This document shows, piece by piece, positions 1-8,200 of a stretch of 8,960 nt of DNA; within the stretch, counting starts at the first letter, position 1; each line of letters starts with the position of its first letter. Both the position numbers and the translations under genes were made by a program. The notes under the pieces were generated by a model. The model was not told the DNA's origin, did no database searches, and saw only the letters and a program-made list of their open reading frames with translations. Origin of the DNA: Sediminibacterium sp. (lineage in GTDB: Bacteria > Bacteroidota > Bacteroidia > Chitinophagales > Chitinophagaceae). The DNA is taken from contig JAQBNJ010000088.1 of assembly GCA_028288645.1 (NCBI GenBank), positions 1 through 8,960 of the forward strand, written 5' to 3'.

Positions 1-1927
1 CTTTTTTCATGAAGTCTTCTGCTGTTATGATCCAGCCTGCTGAAATAGCAGGGAACGTACCATATTTATTGTTTACACCAAACCTGGAAGAACCATCACG
101 GCGGAATATTCCGGTTAACATATAGCGGTCCTTGTAGGTATAGTTGATACGGCCATAGTAGGATAAAAAGGAATACTCATTCTGTGTACCGAATGATCTT
201 GTATGCGCCGGGTTGGCGATATTAACACCCGGGAGTGTTGGACTTGGAATACTGTCCGGAGGCAGTACAGGGTGATTGAATAACCAATCTTCATTGCCCG
301 GCAAAAATGTTACGCTTTCACCATTTGAATTCCCGATATTTTTTAATATCTCACCTCCCAATAAAAATTTAAACCTGTGCACCCCTTTCACCTGGAGATC
401 ATAATTCAAAAATATTTTGCTGTTGATATTTGCAAGAAAGCTTCGGTTTACATTTGATGGTGGAGTGTTCGACAATACCCTGGTAGTTAGCTGGTAAAGA
501 TTATTATCGCTGTAATCAAATGTTCCTTCTACGTGTGCCACCAGGCCCTTGAGAATTGTGGCATCTATATTCAGGCCTGCAAATGTTCTTCCGTTTTTTG
601 CCCTGCGTGTCCTGTTATATATTTCTGACACAGGGTTTGAGCCGACAGGTGTTCTGTAAAGTGTATCTGCCTGGTAAATCGGGAAATAAGGTATAGCTGT
701 AGAAATGGCCCTTCCGTAGCCTCCATCAAAACCAACCGGTATGTAATTCTGGTCAGTAAAGGTGTAGGAAAGATTAGTTGATATTTTAAGAAATGAAAAA
801 GGTGTATAATCCATATTTAACCTCGCACTGTTTCTTCTGAAAATATCATTTATAAGAAACGAACTTTCATGGGCGTTTGATAACCCGATATACGCCTTAA
901 ACTTTTGCGTACCGAAGCTGACAGACAGATCGTTAAAAGTTGAATAACCCGTGTGCGTGGTAGCATCCTGCCAGTCGGTGTTATTTTTTAAAGCGTCTGC
1001 TTCTGTATAGCCACCTGGTAAAGCCTTTGTTGCGGGTGCACCTGTTGGGTTAAATTTAAAATCATTCGCTACCGCTTCTTTAAATAATGTGATATACTCC
1101 TGTGTATTTACAAGTTCTGGTTTACGGGTAATATTCGATGCAGAAAATCTTGAAGAGAAACTGAATTGTGGTTTTCCTTTTTTACCACGCTTGGTGGTGA
1201 TAAGTATAACCCCGTTAGCGCCGCGTGATCCATAAATAGCTGCTGAAGAAGCATCTTTTAAAATTTCAAGACTTTCTATATCTGCAGGGTTAATGGAAGA
1301 AAGTGGATTGGTATTGGCAGCGCCAATGGTCGACCCTGAGTTTGGCGTGATAGGGATACCATCAACTACATACAATGGTTCACCACCCGCTGTGATCGAT
1401 CCCGTTCCGCGGATCCGTATTACGGCACCTGCTCCGGCCATACCCGTTGACTGAGTTACCTGCACACCCGCTGCACGCCCTTGCAATGCTGCATCAAATG
1501 ATGAAACAGGAAGAGTGGCAAACACTTTACCATCAACCTTGGAGATCGAACCTGTTACATCGCGGCGGTTCTGAACACCATAACCAACCACCACTACCTC
1601 GTTCAATGATTCTGTTTTAGATGTTAGTGTAATATTGAAGTCAGATAACGAACCGATGGGAACGCGCTTAACTTCAAATCCAACTGAAGATATTGTTACC
1701 GTATCTCTTGCAGATGCCTGCAGTTTGAACGCGCCTTTGGAATCGGTAGTTACATACCTCGTTGCGGCAGCGTTGCCAATGCCAACAGAAGCTCCCACTA
1801 CGGGCTCTCCTTTTTCAGTAAGTACTTTACCGGTTACAACCCGGTTCTGGGCATTTGCTGTTTGGAACAGGCAAAGAGACAGTGAGCAAAATAATAAAAT
1901 CAGTAATGGGTGCAGTTTACTTTTCAT
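1..1927 (-). CDS. SusC/RagA-family TonB-dependent outer-membrane receptor, N-terminal 642 codons (3' end off window)
   Basis: The minus-strand frame is open from the ATG at 1927-1925 to the window edge, giving 642 codons of a family usually near 1000 residues, so most of the beta-barrel lies outside. The start is followed by a signal peptide: a basic-polar head, a Leu/Phe/Cys-rich core and a likely cut after ANA at residue 26. Residues about 30-101 form a carboxypeptidase-regulatory-like (CarboxypepD_reg-like) beta domain. The Ton-box-like LNEVVVVGYG is at 108-117. The plug shows LQGRAAGVQV (148-157), IRIRGTGSI (170-178), PLYVVDGIP (184-192) and the signature LEILKDASSAAIYGSRGANG (220-239), then TTKRGK. 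Barrel strands follow, including YGRINYTYKDRYMLTGIFRRDGSSRFG. Family role: TonB-driven import of oligosaccharides with a SusD lipoprotein. No susD is visible; it would be expected just beyond the left edge. The substrate cannot be read from the sequence; the neighbouring pullulanase suggests alpha-glucans. A 673-bp gap holding a strong hairpin separates it from the pullulanase, so it probably has its own promoter. Confidence 0.95.
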   Translation of the reverse strand, partial: MKSKLHPLLILLFCSLSLCLFQTANAQNRVVTGKVLTEKGEPVVGASVGIGNAAATRYVTTDSKGAFKLQASARDTVTISSVGFEVKRVPIGSLSDFNITLTSKTESLNEVVVVGYGVQNRRDVTGSISKVDGKVFATLPVSSFDAALQGRAAGVQVTQSTGMAGAGAVIRIRGTGSITAGGEPLYVVDGIPITPNSGSTIGAANTNPLSSINPADIESLEILKDASSAAIYGSRGANGVILITTKRGKKGKPQFSFSSRFSASNITRKPELVNTQEYITLFKEAVANDFKFNPTGAPATKALPGGYTEADALKNNTDWQDATTHTGYSTFNDLSVSFGTQKFKAYIGLSNAHESSFLINDIFRRNSARLNMDYTPFSFLKISTNLSYTFTDQNYIPVGFDGGYGRAISTAIPYFPIYQADTLYRTPVGSNPVSEIYNRTRRAKNGRTFAGLNIDATILKGLVAHVEGTFDYSDNNLYQLTTRVLSNTPPSNVNRSFLANINSKIFLNYDLQVKGVHRFKFLLGGEILKNIGNSNGESVTFLPGNEDWLFNHPVLPPDSIPSPTLPGVNIANPAHTRSFGTQNEYSFLSYYGRINYTYKDRYMLTGIFRRDGSSRFGVNNKYGTFPAISAGWIITAEDFMKK

Positions 1928-2190
1928 ATGCAGGTTTTGATTGATTCAGGAAATGATGTGTGGACAGTCGATCTGACTGGAGAGGTTTTTTGAGCCGTAG
2001 GTTCACAGGAAATGAGAGTGTCCCTTTTTAGTACCTCATTAAAAGGTATGGGTTTCTTAGATGATCTGGTCATATGGCAGTTTTACATTTTGGGAAATGC
2101 GTTACAATCGATGGATTTGGCTTGTCTAATTCGGAATTTTGAATTCGACCATCGAAAAGACATTTTTTTTAATAGAAACCATAATCTTAC

Positions 2191-2222
2191 GGTCTCAAAA
2201 TATTCTCAACACGTCTCAATCT
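2191..2222. promoter_or_regulatory. Candidate regulator-binding site A: three helically phased TCTCAA repeats
   Basis: TCTCAA occurs three times, starting at 2193, 2204 and 2214, so the copies are 11 and 10 bp apart and lie on one face of the helix. On the minus strand, the sense of the susC-like gene, the unit is TTGAGA. The element ends about 265 bp upstream of the susC-like ATG. It matches 5192-5223 at 23 of 32 positions without gaps, including the exact 9-mer CACGTCTCA. Phased direct repeats suit an AraC-type dimer or oligomer such as the neighbouring HTCS. That assignment is inference; only the repeats and the match are seen directly. Confidence 0.45.
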
Positions 2223-2459
2223 TAAGGAACTGTTATTTTTTTACCGCAGACAATGGGGAAATATTAATGAAAAGCAGACAGATCATTTTTAATTGTGATT
2301 TGATATTTCGTTTCTGATTTTTTTGATATCAGGTGAATTGTAGTTGTAAAACAAGAATATTTTTCTTTTAGGGAGGGTTAAGCGCATTTTTATTGAGATG
2401 AACAACGTTTCTTGTTCGGGCTTGCTTTTTATTTTTTTGCAATTTTTATGTTGTGATTA

Positions 2460-2557
2460 AAAGCTGGAACGCAAGGGCCGCAAAGGTTACGCAATGGGCG
2501 CAAAGAAAATCCCTTGCGTTCTTTGCGCATCCCTGGCGGGCTTTACGTTCCAGCTTT
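2460..2557. repeat. Long imperfect palindrome built from CGCAAAG-like units
   Basis: The outer arms AAAGCTGGAACG (2460-2471) and CGTTCCAGCTTT (2546-2557) are perfect 12-bp complements. The inner arms GCGCAAAGAA (2498-2507) and TTCTTTGCGC (2519-2528) are perfect 10-bp complements around an 11-nt loop. The DNA between pairs partly, with bulges. The left half is a degenerate tandem of CGCAAGG, CGCAAAGG, CGCAATGG and CGCAAAG. The element starts 43 bp past the pullulanase stop. Similar CGCAAAG-rich palindromes are, from memory, dispersed between genes in many Bacteroidota genomes, so it may be a REP-like repeat. As RNA it would form a strong hairpin that could protect the pullulanase mRNA 3' end or reduce read-through into the susC-like gene. 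It lacks an adjacent U-tract, so I do not call it an intrinsic terminator. Confidence 0.8.
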
Positions 2558-2600
2558 ACATTAATTCTTTCGGAAAACCAGCATGCATAGAACGGGCTCC

Positions 2601-4646
2601 TCATTTAAACAGCACGTAGGCGGCTGTTGCAGGAATCGTAATGTTCCCGGAAACCTTTCGGATACCTTTATCATTGATCGATCGCCCATCAACTGCCAGC
2701 ATCCAGGTTCCGGGTGGCAGTTCCATTTGCTTTTCATTTTTACCACCATTGAGTAGAACGAGAATATTTTCCCATTTGTCTGATTTTACATCATTGAGCT
2801 GGTAGGCAATAAATGATGAATCCTCAACCGCATCAATAAATTTTAAGTGTTGCTGGATCATTTCTGTGTTTGGCAGCCTGAATGCAGGATGATTCTTTCT
2901 TAGGGATACCAGGCCCTTGTAATAATTAAATACATCTGCATATTGAACTTTCCTGTTCCAGTCGATCTCATTGATCGAATCAGCGGAGCGGTATGAATTA
3001 TGCACGCCGTATTTTGTCCGTAACATTTCAGCCCCTGAATGCAGAAACGGCACTCCCTGCGAAGTAAATACCACTGTTTGCGCCAGTTTGTCCATCTTAA
3101 TAATTTCATCGATCGATGCACCGGGATTCGTTTCAGTAAGCCTGTCGAATAAAGTAGCATCATCGTGGCAGGAAACATAGTTGATGGTTTGATATGGCTC
3201 TTTTGCCCAGGGTTGTTTACTCCGGCTTTTATCATACTTAATCTGTGGATGTTGTGTGGCGCCTACTATGGCAAACTTGATCGTTTCTGCCTGACCCGTT
3301 GCACCGCTTACAAATCCTTTTGCCTTTGCATTGCTCACCAGGCCACGCAAGCCATCTCTTATATCATCACTAAACGCTGCAATTTTGTTCAGCTTGTAAA
3401 CGCTGCCTTTAACAGACTGTTCATTCGCCGGTAAAGGAGTTCTGCCCGCGGTCCATCCTTCTCCATAAATAAATGCGGTCGGGTCCAATGCGTGCACTGC
3501 TTCACTAAGTTGATTCATCGTTTCAATATCATGGTTGCCCATCAGGTCAAAACGAAAGCCATCCACGTGGTATTCTTTCATCCAATAGAGAACTGATTCA
3601 ATCATAAATTTTCTCATCATGGGTCGCTCAGATGCTGTTTCGTTTCCTGTACCTGTTCCGTTGGAATAAGTACCGTTGGTATTGTGCCTGTAAAAATATC
3701 CGGGAGCGAAACGGTTAAAAGGCGCTTCGAGGCCACCTGTATGATTGTACACCACATCGAGGATCACGCGCATACCATTTGCATGTAAAGCCTGCACCAA
3801 TTCTTTTAATTCTTTGATCCTTGTTCTTCCGTCATAAGGATCGGTAGCATAGCTACCTTCGGGTGTGTTGTAGTTAACAGGATCGTATCCCCAGTTGTAT
3901 CTTTTTAATTCAGGCGTTGATTCATCCACCGACCTGAAATCGAATGAGGGTAAGATATGAATATGTGTTACACCCAACTCTTTTAAATGATCTAATCCCG
4001 TTGAAACGCCACCGGGGCCTTTGGTACCTCTTTCTGTAAACCCGAGGAACTTACCTTTATGATCGATGCCGGAATTTTTTGAGATAGAAAGATCGCGTAT
4101 ATGGGTTTCGTAGAGTATAATGTCTGTATAGTTTTTTTGCAAAGGATGTTTGTCTTTACTCCAGTTGGCCGGATCGGTTTCACGCATGTCTACTACCATT
4201 CCTCTTTTGCCGTTAACACCAACAGCGAGCGCATACATATCGGGGCCCTCCGTCAGCCATTTATTATCCTGTTTAACCTGGAAAGTATAAAAACTGTTTT
4301 TGATATCCCTGTTTACGGACAAGGACCAGGTCCCTGCATCAGATCTGATCATCGATACAGCGCTCAGTGCAATACTATCTTTACTGTCACCTGTCTTATA
4401 CAAACGCAACACTACTTCAGATGCATGGGGTGCCCATATTTTAAAAATGGTTGAAGAAGGCTTATACTGCACGCCGAGATCCGGGCCGGTATACACCGGG
4501 AAATCATCATACGATTCAACAGTAACCTGGCAATAAGAAGAGGTGAAATGAACGACTGAAAAAAATACAAAAAAAATAAATTTCAGGTGTCTCTTAACAG
4601 CTTGTGTTGATTCATTCGGGCGGGCCAATAAACTAGTTCTTTTCAT
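2601..4646 (-). CDS. pulA: Exported type I pullulanase, glycoside hydrolase family 13 (681 aa)
   Basis: Hydrolyses alpha-1,6 links in pullulan and branched alpha-glucans. Order: N-terminal export signal, CBM48-like beta domain (about 55-145), GH13 (beta/alpha)8 barrel (about 170-585), C-terminal beta-sandwich (about 595-681). The type I pullulanase signature YNWGYDP is at 250-256. GH13 conserved regions: DVVYNH (297-302); GFRFDLMG with predicted nucleophile Asp367; YGEGW with acid/base Glu396; NYVSCHDD with transition-state stabiliser Asp495. All three catalytic acids are present and the length is normal, so the enzyme should be active. The N-terminus has about 20 polar residues, then a hydrophobic stretch (21-33) ending near SSYCQ. 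This looks like a signal peptide with a long n-region. Tyr before the Cys argues against a standard lipobox, so soluble periplasmic is likelier than surface lipoprotein. The ATG at 4646-4644 is the only Met before residue 99. No Shine-Dalgarno sits at normal spacing; an AAGG lies 14 nt upstream. The gene is divergent from the HTCS regulator. Confidence 0.95.
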   Translation of the reverse strand: MKRTSLLARPNESTQAVKRHLKFIFFVFFSVVHFTSSYCQVTVESYDDFPVYTGPDLGVQYKPSSTIFKIWAPHASEVVLRLYKTGDSKDSIALSAVSMIRSDAGTWSLSVNRDIKNSFYTFQVKQDNKWLTEGPDMYALAVGVNGKRGMVVDMRETDPANWSKDKHPLQKNYTDIILYETHIRDLSISKNSGIDHKGKFLGFTERGTKGPGGVSTGLDHLKELGVTHIHILPSFDFRSVDESTPELKRYNWGYDPVNYNTPEGSYATDPYDGRTRIKELKELVQALHANGMRVILDVVYNHTGGLEAPFNRFAPGYFYRHNTNGTYSNGTGTGNETASERPMMRKFMIESVLYWMKEYHVDGFRFDLMGNHDIETMNQLSEAVHALDPTAFIYGEGWTAGRTPLPANEQSVKGSVYKLNKIAAFSDDIRDGLRGLVSNAKAKGFVSGATGQAETIKFAIVGATQHPQIKYDKSRSKQPWAKEPYQTINYVSCHDDATLFDRLTETNPGASIDEIIKMDKLAQTVVFTSQGVPFLHSGAEMLRTKYGVHNSYRSADSINEIDWNRKVQYADVFNYYKGLVSLRKNHPAFRLPNTEMIQQHLKFIDAVEDSSFIAYQLNDVKSDKWENILVLLNGGKNEKQMELPPGTWMLAVDGRSINDKGIRKVSGNITIPATAAYVLFK

Positions 4647-5159
4647 ATATGTTTTTAGATCCTTACTTCAGCCGGGATACATAGTAAAGGACAAACGTCC
4701 AAAATAAAGTTTGTATAAAAATAGGCACCTGTTGCCAATACCTGGTACTACCTGGAAAAACGATAGGGAGATCACTGAAACTTGCCAAAACAATGATCTA
4801 TACCCATCGTTTACGTTTAACGACCGTTAGTCGGCTCATTAAAAAAATATCACTTCAGTTTTTTATGTGTTCATTGTTGGTAAAATTCCTCAACCAGGAG
4901 ATTGATTCAATTAAATTGTATCTATTCATTGCGCGCCAGGCTTCTGTGCTCCGAAAACTTTGGCCGACAATACCAACATTGGTCGCAAAGGATGATTGCG
5001 ACATTTTATGGCCCAACGCGGCAACCAGAGTGGAGATACAATGCGTTTAGTAAAGGATACGTTTAATTGAAGTTTGGCGGGCATAAGCAATCGTTTTAGA
5101 GATCAAAGAAATCCGGGAAACGGCAGTGTCCAACATCGGCACTGTTCAGGGAGCTAAGG

Positions 5160-5189
5160 AAAACATAGTTTTTTCTAATTGTCAATCAA
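5160..5189 (-). promoter_or_regulatory. Bacteroidota-type promoter reading toward the pullulanase
   Basis: On the minus strand, TTG (5189-5187) is followed after exactly 19 bp by TATGTTTT (5167-5160). This matches the Bacteroidota vegetative pattern, TTG at -33 and TAnnTTTG at -7, at all fixed positions except the last base. Predicted transcription starts near 5153, giving a leader of about 500 nt before the pullulanase ATG. That is unusually long and lowers confidence. Candidate operator B begins 3 bp upstream of the -33 element, a typical activator position. Confidence 0.4.
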
Positions 5190-5191
5190 TG

Positions 5192-5223
5192 CGTTTCAAT
5201 TTGTTTTCACCACGTCTCATTTT
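5192..5223. promoter_or_regulatory. Candidate regulator-binding site B, related to the site at 2191-2222
   Basis: Three TCA triplets start at 5196, 5207 and 5217, spaced 11 and 10 bp, exactly as at 2195, 2206 and 2216. The two elements agree at 23 of 32 positions without gaps and share the exact 9-mer CACGTCTCA (5211-5219 here). Both have the same orientation relative to the minus-strand genes. This copy lies 3 bp upstream of the minus-strand -33 box and 75 bp upstream of the HTCS start, so it could control the pullulanase, the regulator itself, or both. Binding by the HTCS is inferred from position and repeat geometry. Confidence 0.45.
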
Positions 5224-5298
5224 ACGGATATCATATTTAAATACCATGTTTAAAAGTATATTGTTCTGAAAAACCGGTATTACCTTTAAGCCAGCGCG

Positions 5299-8200
5299 AT
5301 GTTGTTGAGACCAGCCATATTACTGATTGCCATGTTGAGCGTTGCAAACCTGCTGCCGGCTCAATCTTATTATTTTAAAAACTTCCAGGGGAACAAAGGG
5401 ATAGCAAGTAATAACATTATCTGCATCACCCAGGACAAGAAAGGTTTTATGTGGTTTGGGGGCAGAAGAGGGCTATACCGTTTTGATGGTTACTCGTCGC
5501 GCGTTTTCAGGAACAGCTATCCTGATTCATCCGGCATTGGCAGCAACTCCATTTTGAGTTTGTATGAAGATCCACATGAGATCCTTTGGGTAGGAACGAG
5601 CAAAGGGATTTACCTGTATGATCCGGTCAAAGAACTCTTCAAACCGTTCAACAAAATTCCGTTGGGGCAGATACCCGCGATCCGTGCAGATAACCAAAAT
5701 AATATCTGGATCATTTGCAATGGTCTATTGTATAAATATAATTTTTTACGGGGCGCTGTTGAAAGCTATGATGGGGATATGGCCAGTATCTGCATTTCTA
5801 CATCAGGCGTTGTTTGGGCTGCCACCAACAATGGTATTTTAAAAAAATACAATCGCGCGACCAACCATTTTGAGAGTTATGATCTTTCTGCTTTCAGCAA
5901 AGATGGGGAAGTTAATGGCGTCCGTGATATCTACCCCCTGGAAGATAGTGCGATCCTTGTGGGAACATTTGCCCATGCCTACGCCTTTAATACCAAACAC
6001 CCGGGGCTTACGAATATTTTTGAGAAGGACCCGGAGTTGAACCATGTGCAGGTGCATTCATTTATCCGCTACTCCGCATCTGAGATCTGGATAGGTACGG
6101 AAACAGGCTTATACATTTATAACACATCAACCGGCAAGGGCAGGAGAATACAAAAACAGTATAATAATCCCTATTCGATCACTGACAATGTTGTTTTTAC
6201 ATTTTATAAGGATAGAGAAGGAGGAACATGGCTGGGTACTTTCTTCGGCGGGGTAAACTATTATTCAAAGGAGTACAATGTTTTTAAAAAATATCTTCCC
6301 CTACCGGCCATAGCAAATAGTATACAGGGAAATATTATTCATGAGATCACTCCCGATCAGTATGGCAATCTTTGGATCGGAACTGAGGATGCCGGGCTAA
6401 ATAAATTAAATCTAAAAACGGGGCAATACCAGCACTACGGACCAGGAAAACAAAAAGGAGATATTGTTTATTCAAACATACACGGCCTGCTGGCAGTGGG
6501 CAACGAATTGTGGATAGGCACACTGGAACATGGGTTGGACGTAATGGATATTCCTTCAGGTAAAGTGATCCGCCATTACCAATCAGGAAAGGATAGCAAT
6601 TCGCTTAAGAGTGATTTCATTATTACGATTCAAAGAACGCGGAATGGAGATATCCTGGTGGGCACAAGGGCTGGCATATACCGGTACAACAAAACCAGGA
6701 ACAACTTTAGCGCAGTTCCTTTTTTCAATATGCAGGTTAATGCTATTCATGAAGACAATCAAGGCACACTCTGGGTGGCCTCGGCCGGCAACGGGGTCTA
6801 CTTTTATAATCCTCTGACAAAAAAACTGGGACAGCTGCAAAAGCATCCAACAAATAATACCGGCTTACTAAACAACCAGGTCGGTAGTTTATACGAGGAT
6901 AGCCACCACCAACTATGGATCTGTACGCAGGAGGGCCTGTCTCAATATGATCCTGCCACTCAAAAGATCAGGCATTATACCATGCAGAACGGATTGCCGG
7001 ACAACCAGGTACTTTCTGTGAAAGAAGATGATGATAAAAAAGTCTGGGTTTCAACTGCCAAAGGCCTTGCAGTGATCAACCCAACAGATCACACAATACG
7101 GACTTATAGAGGCGCCAATGGTTTGCCTACAGAACAATTCAATACCCGCTCCTCTTATAAGGACCCGAATGGCGATTTATATTTTGGCACTATTAATGGA
7201 ATGATCTCTTTTAACCCTAAGAACATAGAAGAGCGTGATTTTACACCACCGGTTTTTATTACAGGTATACAGGTCAACAATAAAGATCTTCCCATCAATA
7301 AAGAGTCGTTACAAACTTCCATTCTTTATACCAATGAAATAACCTTACCCTATAGTCAATCCAGTATTAACCTGGATGTTGCTGCTTTAAGTTATAACTC
7401 GCCGGAGTTAAATGAGTATATGTATACGATGGACAATTTTGACAATGGATGGACATTGTTAAAAAGTAACAGGCGTATTTATTATACACAATTGCCACCG
7501 GGCCACTATCTTTTCAGGGTAAAGGGTTCTATAGGCAATGGAAAATGGAATCCGAAAGAAACTACCTTACAGATCACCATCCTCCCACCCTTCTGGGCAA
7601 CCAGGTGGGCATATCTGTTTTATGTATTGGCCGGCGGAACCATTATATTTATCATCCTTCGGTCCTACTACCTGGTGTTAAATGCCAGGAATAACCGGAA
7701 AATCGACCTTTTCGAAAGGGAAAAGGAAAGAGAAATTTACAACGCAAAAATTGAGTTTTTCACCAATGTAGCGCATGAAATAAGAACACCTTTGACATTG
7801 ATAAAAATGCCGCTTGATAAATTGCTGGGCCGGAAAACCATAGATTTCGAAACAAAAGAAAGTCTTGAGATTATGAAGAAGAGTACTAATCGCCTGATTG
7901 CCTTAACCAATCAATTGCTCGATTTCAGAAAGGCTGAAGAAAATAAATTCAGCCTCACTTTTACAAAGGCTGACATCAACGAGATGCTGGAGGAAATGCA
8001 TTCTATTTTCAAAACGGCAGCGGACCAGAAAAACCTGCACTTCACAGTGGATGTTCCGCGCATAACGCTTCATGCATTTGTTGATGAAGAAGCGGTCAAA
8101 AAGATCATTGTCAACCTGATCAATAATGCCATTAAATACGCTGACAAAAAAGTATCGGTACGTATGCTTCCTTTCTCCAGCGAAGACAGCATGTTTCATA

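Larger units (their letters stand above)
1928..2600. other. Noncoding region between the pullulanase stop and the susC-like start
   Basis: No convincing gene lies here. The only longer open frame, on the plus strand at 2012-2317, resembles no family I know, sits in AT-rich DNA and opposes both neighbours. The region should hold the susC-like promoter and 5' leader, read on the minus strand. A possible -7 box, TACCTTTT (minus strand, 2048-2041), fits TAnnTTTG at all but the last base but lacks a -33 TTG at the right distance, so I do not call it. Other structure: a three-copy TCTCAA element and a CGCAAAG palindrome, both listed separately, and a small palindrome TTCGA-CCA-TCGAA at 2144-2156. 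No good Shine-Dalgarno precedes the ATG at 1927, which is usual in Bacteroidota. Confidence 0.7.
4647..5298. other. Divergent intergenic region between pullulanase and HTCS regulator
   Basis: This 652-bp stretch holds no gene I can support. Two weak overlapping frames exist: an 85-codon plus-strand frame (4793-5050) and a 49-codon minus-strand frame (5004-4855). Neither resembles a known family. The block at about 4930-5045 is visibly more GC-rich than its AT-rich flanks and could be remnant sequence. Regulatory structure is concentrated at 5160-5223: a minus-strand promoter beside candidate operator B, listed separately. A short inverted repeat CAGTG (5124-5128) / CACTG (5140-5144) lies just downstream of that promoter. 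I found no clear TTG/TAnnTTTG pair on the plus strand for the HTCS gene, and none close to the pullulanase start. Confidence 0.6.

Noticed and set aside
2041..2048. A minus-strand TACCTTTT resembling a -7 box for the susC-like gene
   Set aside because: No TTG lies 19-21 bp upstream, and 7-of-8 matches to such a short AT-rich box are common by chance in this spacer.
2012..2317. A 101-codon plus-strand frame in the spacer upstream of the susC-like gene
   Set aside because: It lies in AT-rich DNA, has no recognisable domain or ribosome-binding context, opposes both neighbouring genes, and overlaps the candidate operator.
2350..2416. An 8-bp inverted repeat AACAAGAA / TTCTTGTT with 51 bp between the arms
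   Set aside because: The arms are short, AT-rich and widely separated. Such pairs are expected by chance and no gene or promoter feature is attached.
2460..2557. The CGCAAAG palindrome as a CRISPR array or a classic intrinsic terminator
   Set aside because: There are no equal-length repeats with unique spacers, and no T-rich tract directly follows the stem on the minus strand.
4793..5050. An 85-codon plus-strand frame in the pullulanase/HTCS gap
   Set aside because: It has no family resemblance, no ribosome-binding context and no clear promoter, and the opposite strand carries an equally plausible short frame. A degenerate remnant of an older gene remains possible.
5124..5144. Inverted repeat CAGTG / CACTG downstream of the candidate promoter
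   Set aside because: Five-bp arms with an 11-nt loop are too weak to call a terminator or operator, and there is no following T-run on either strand.
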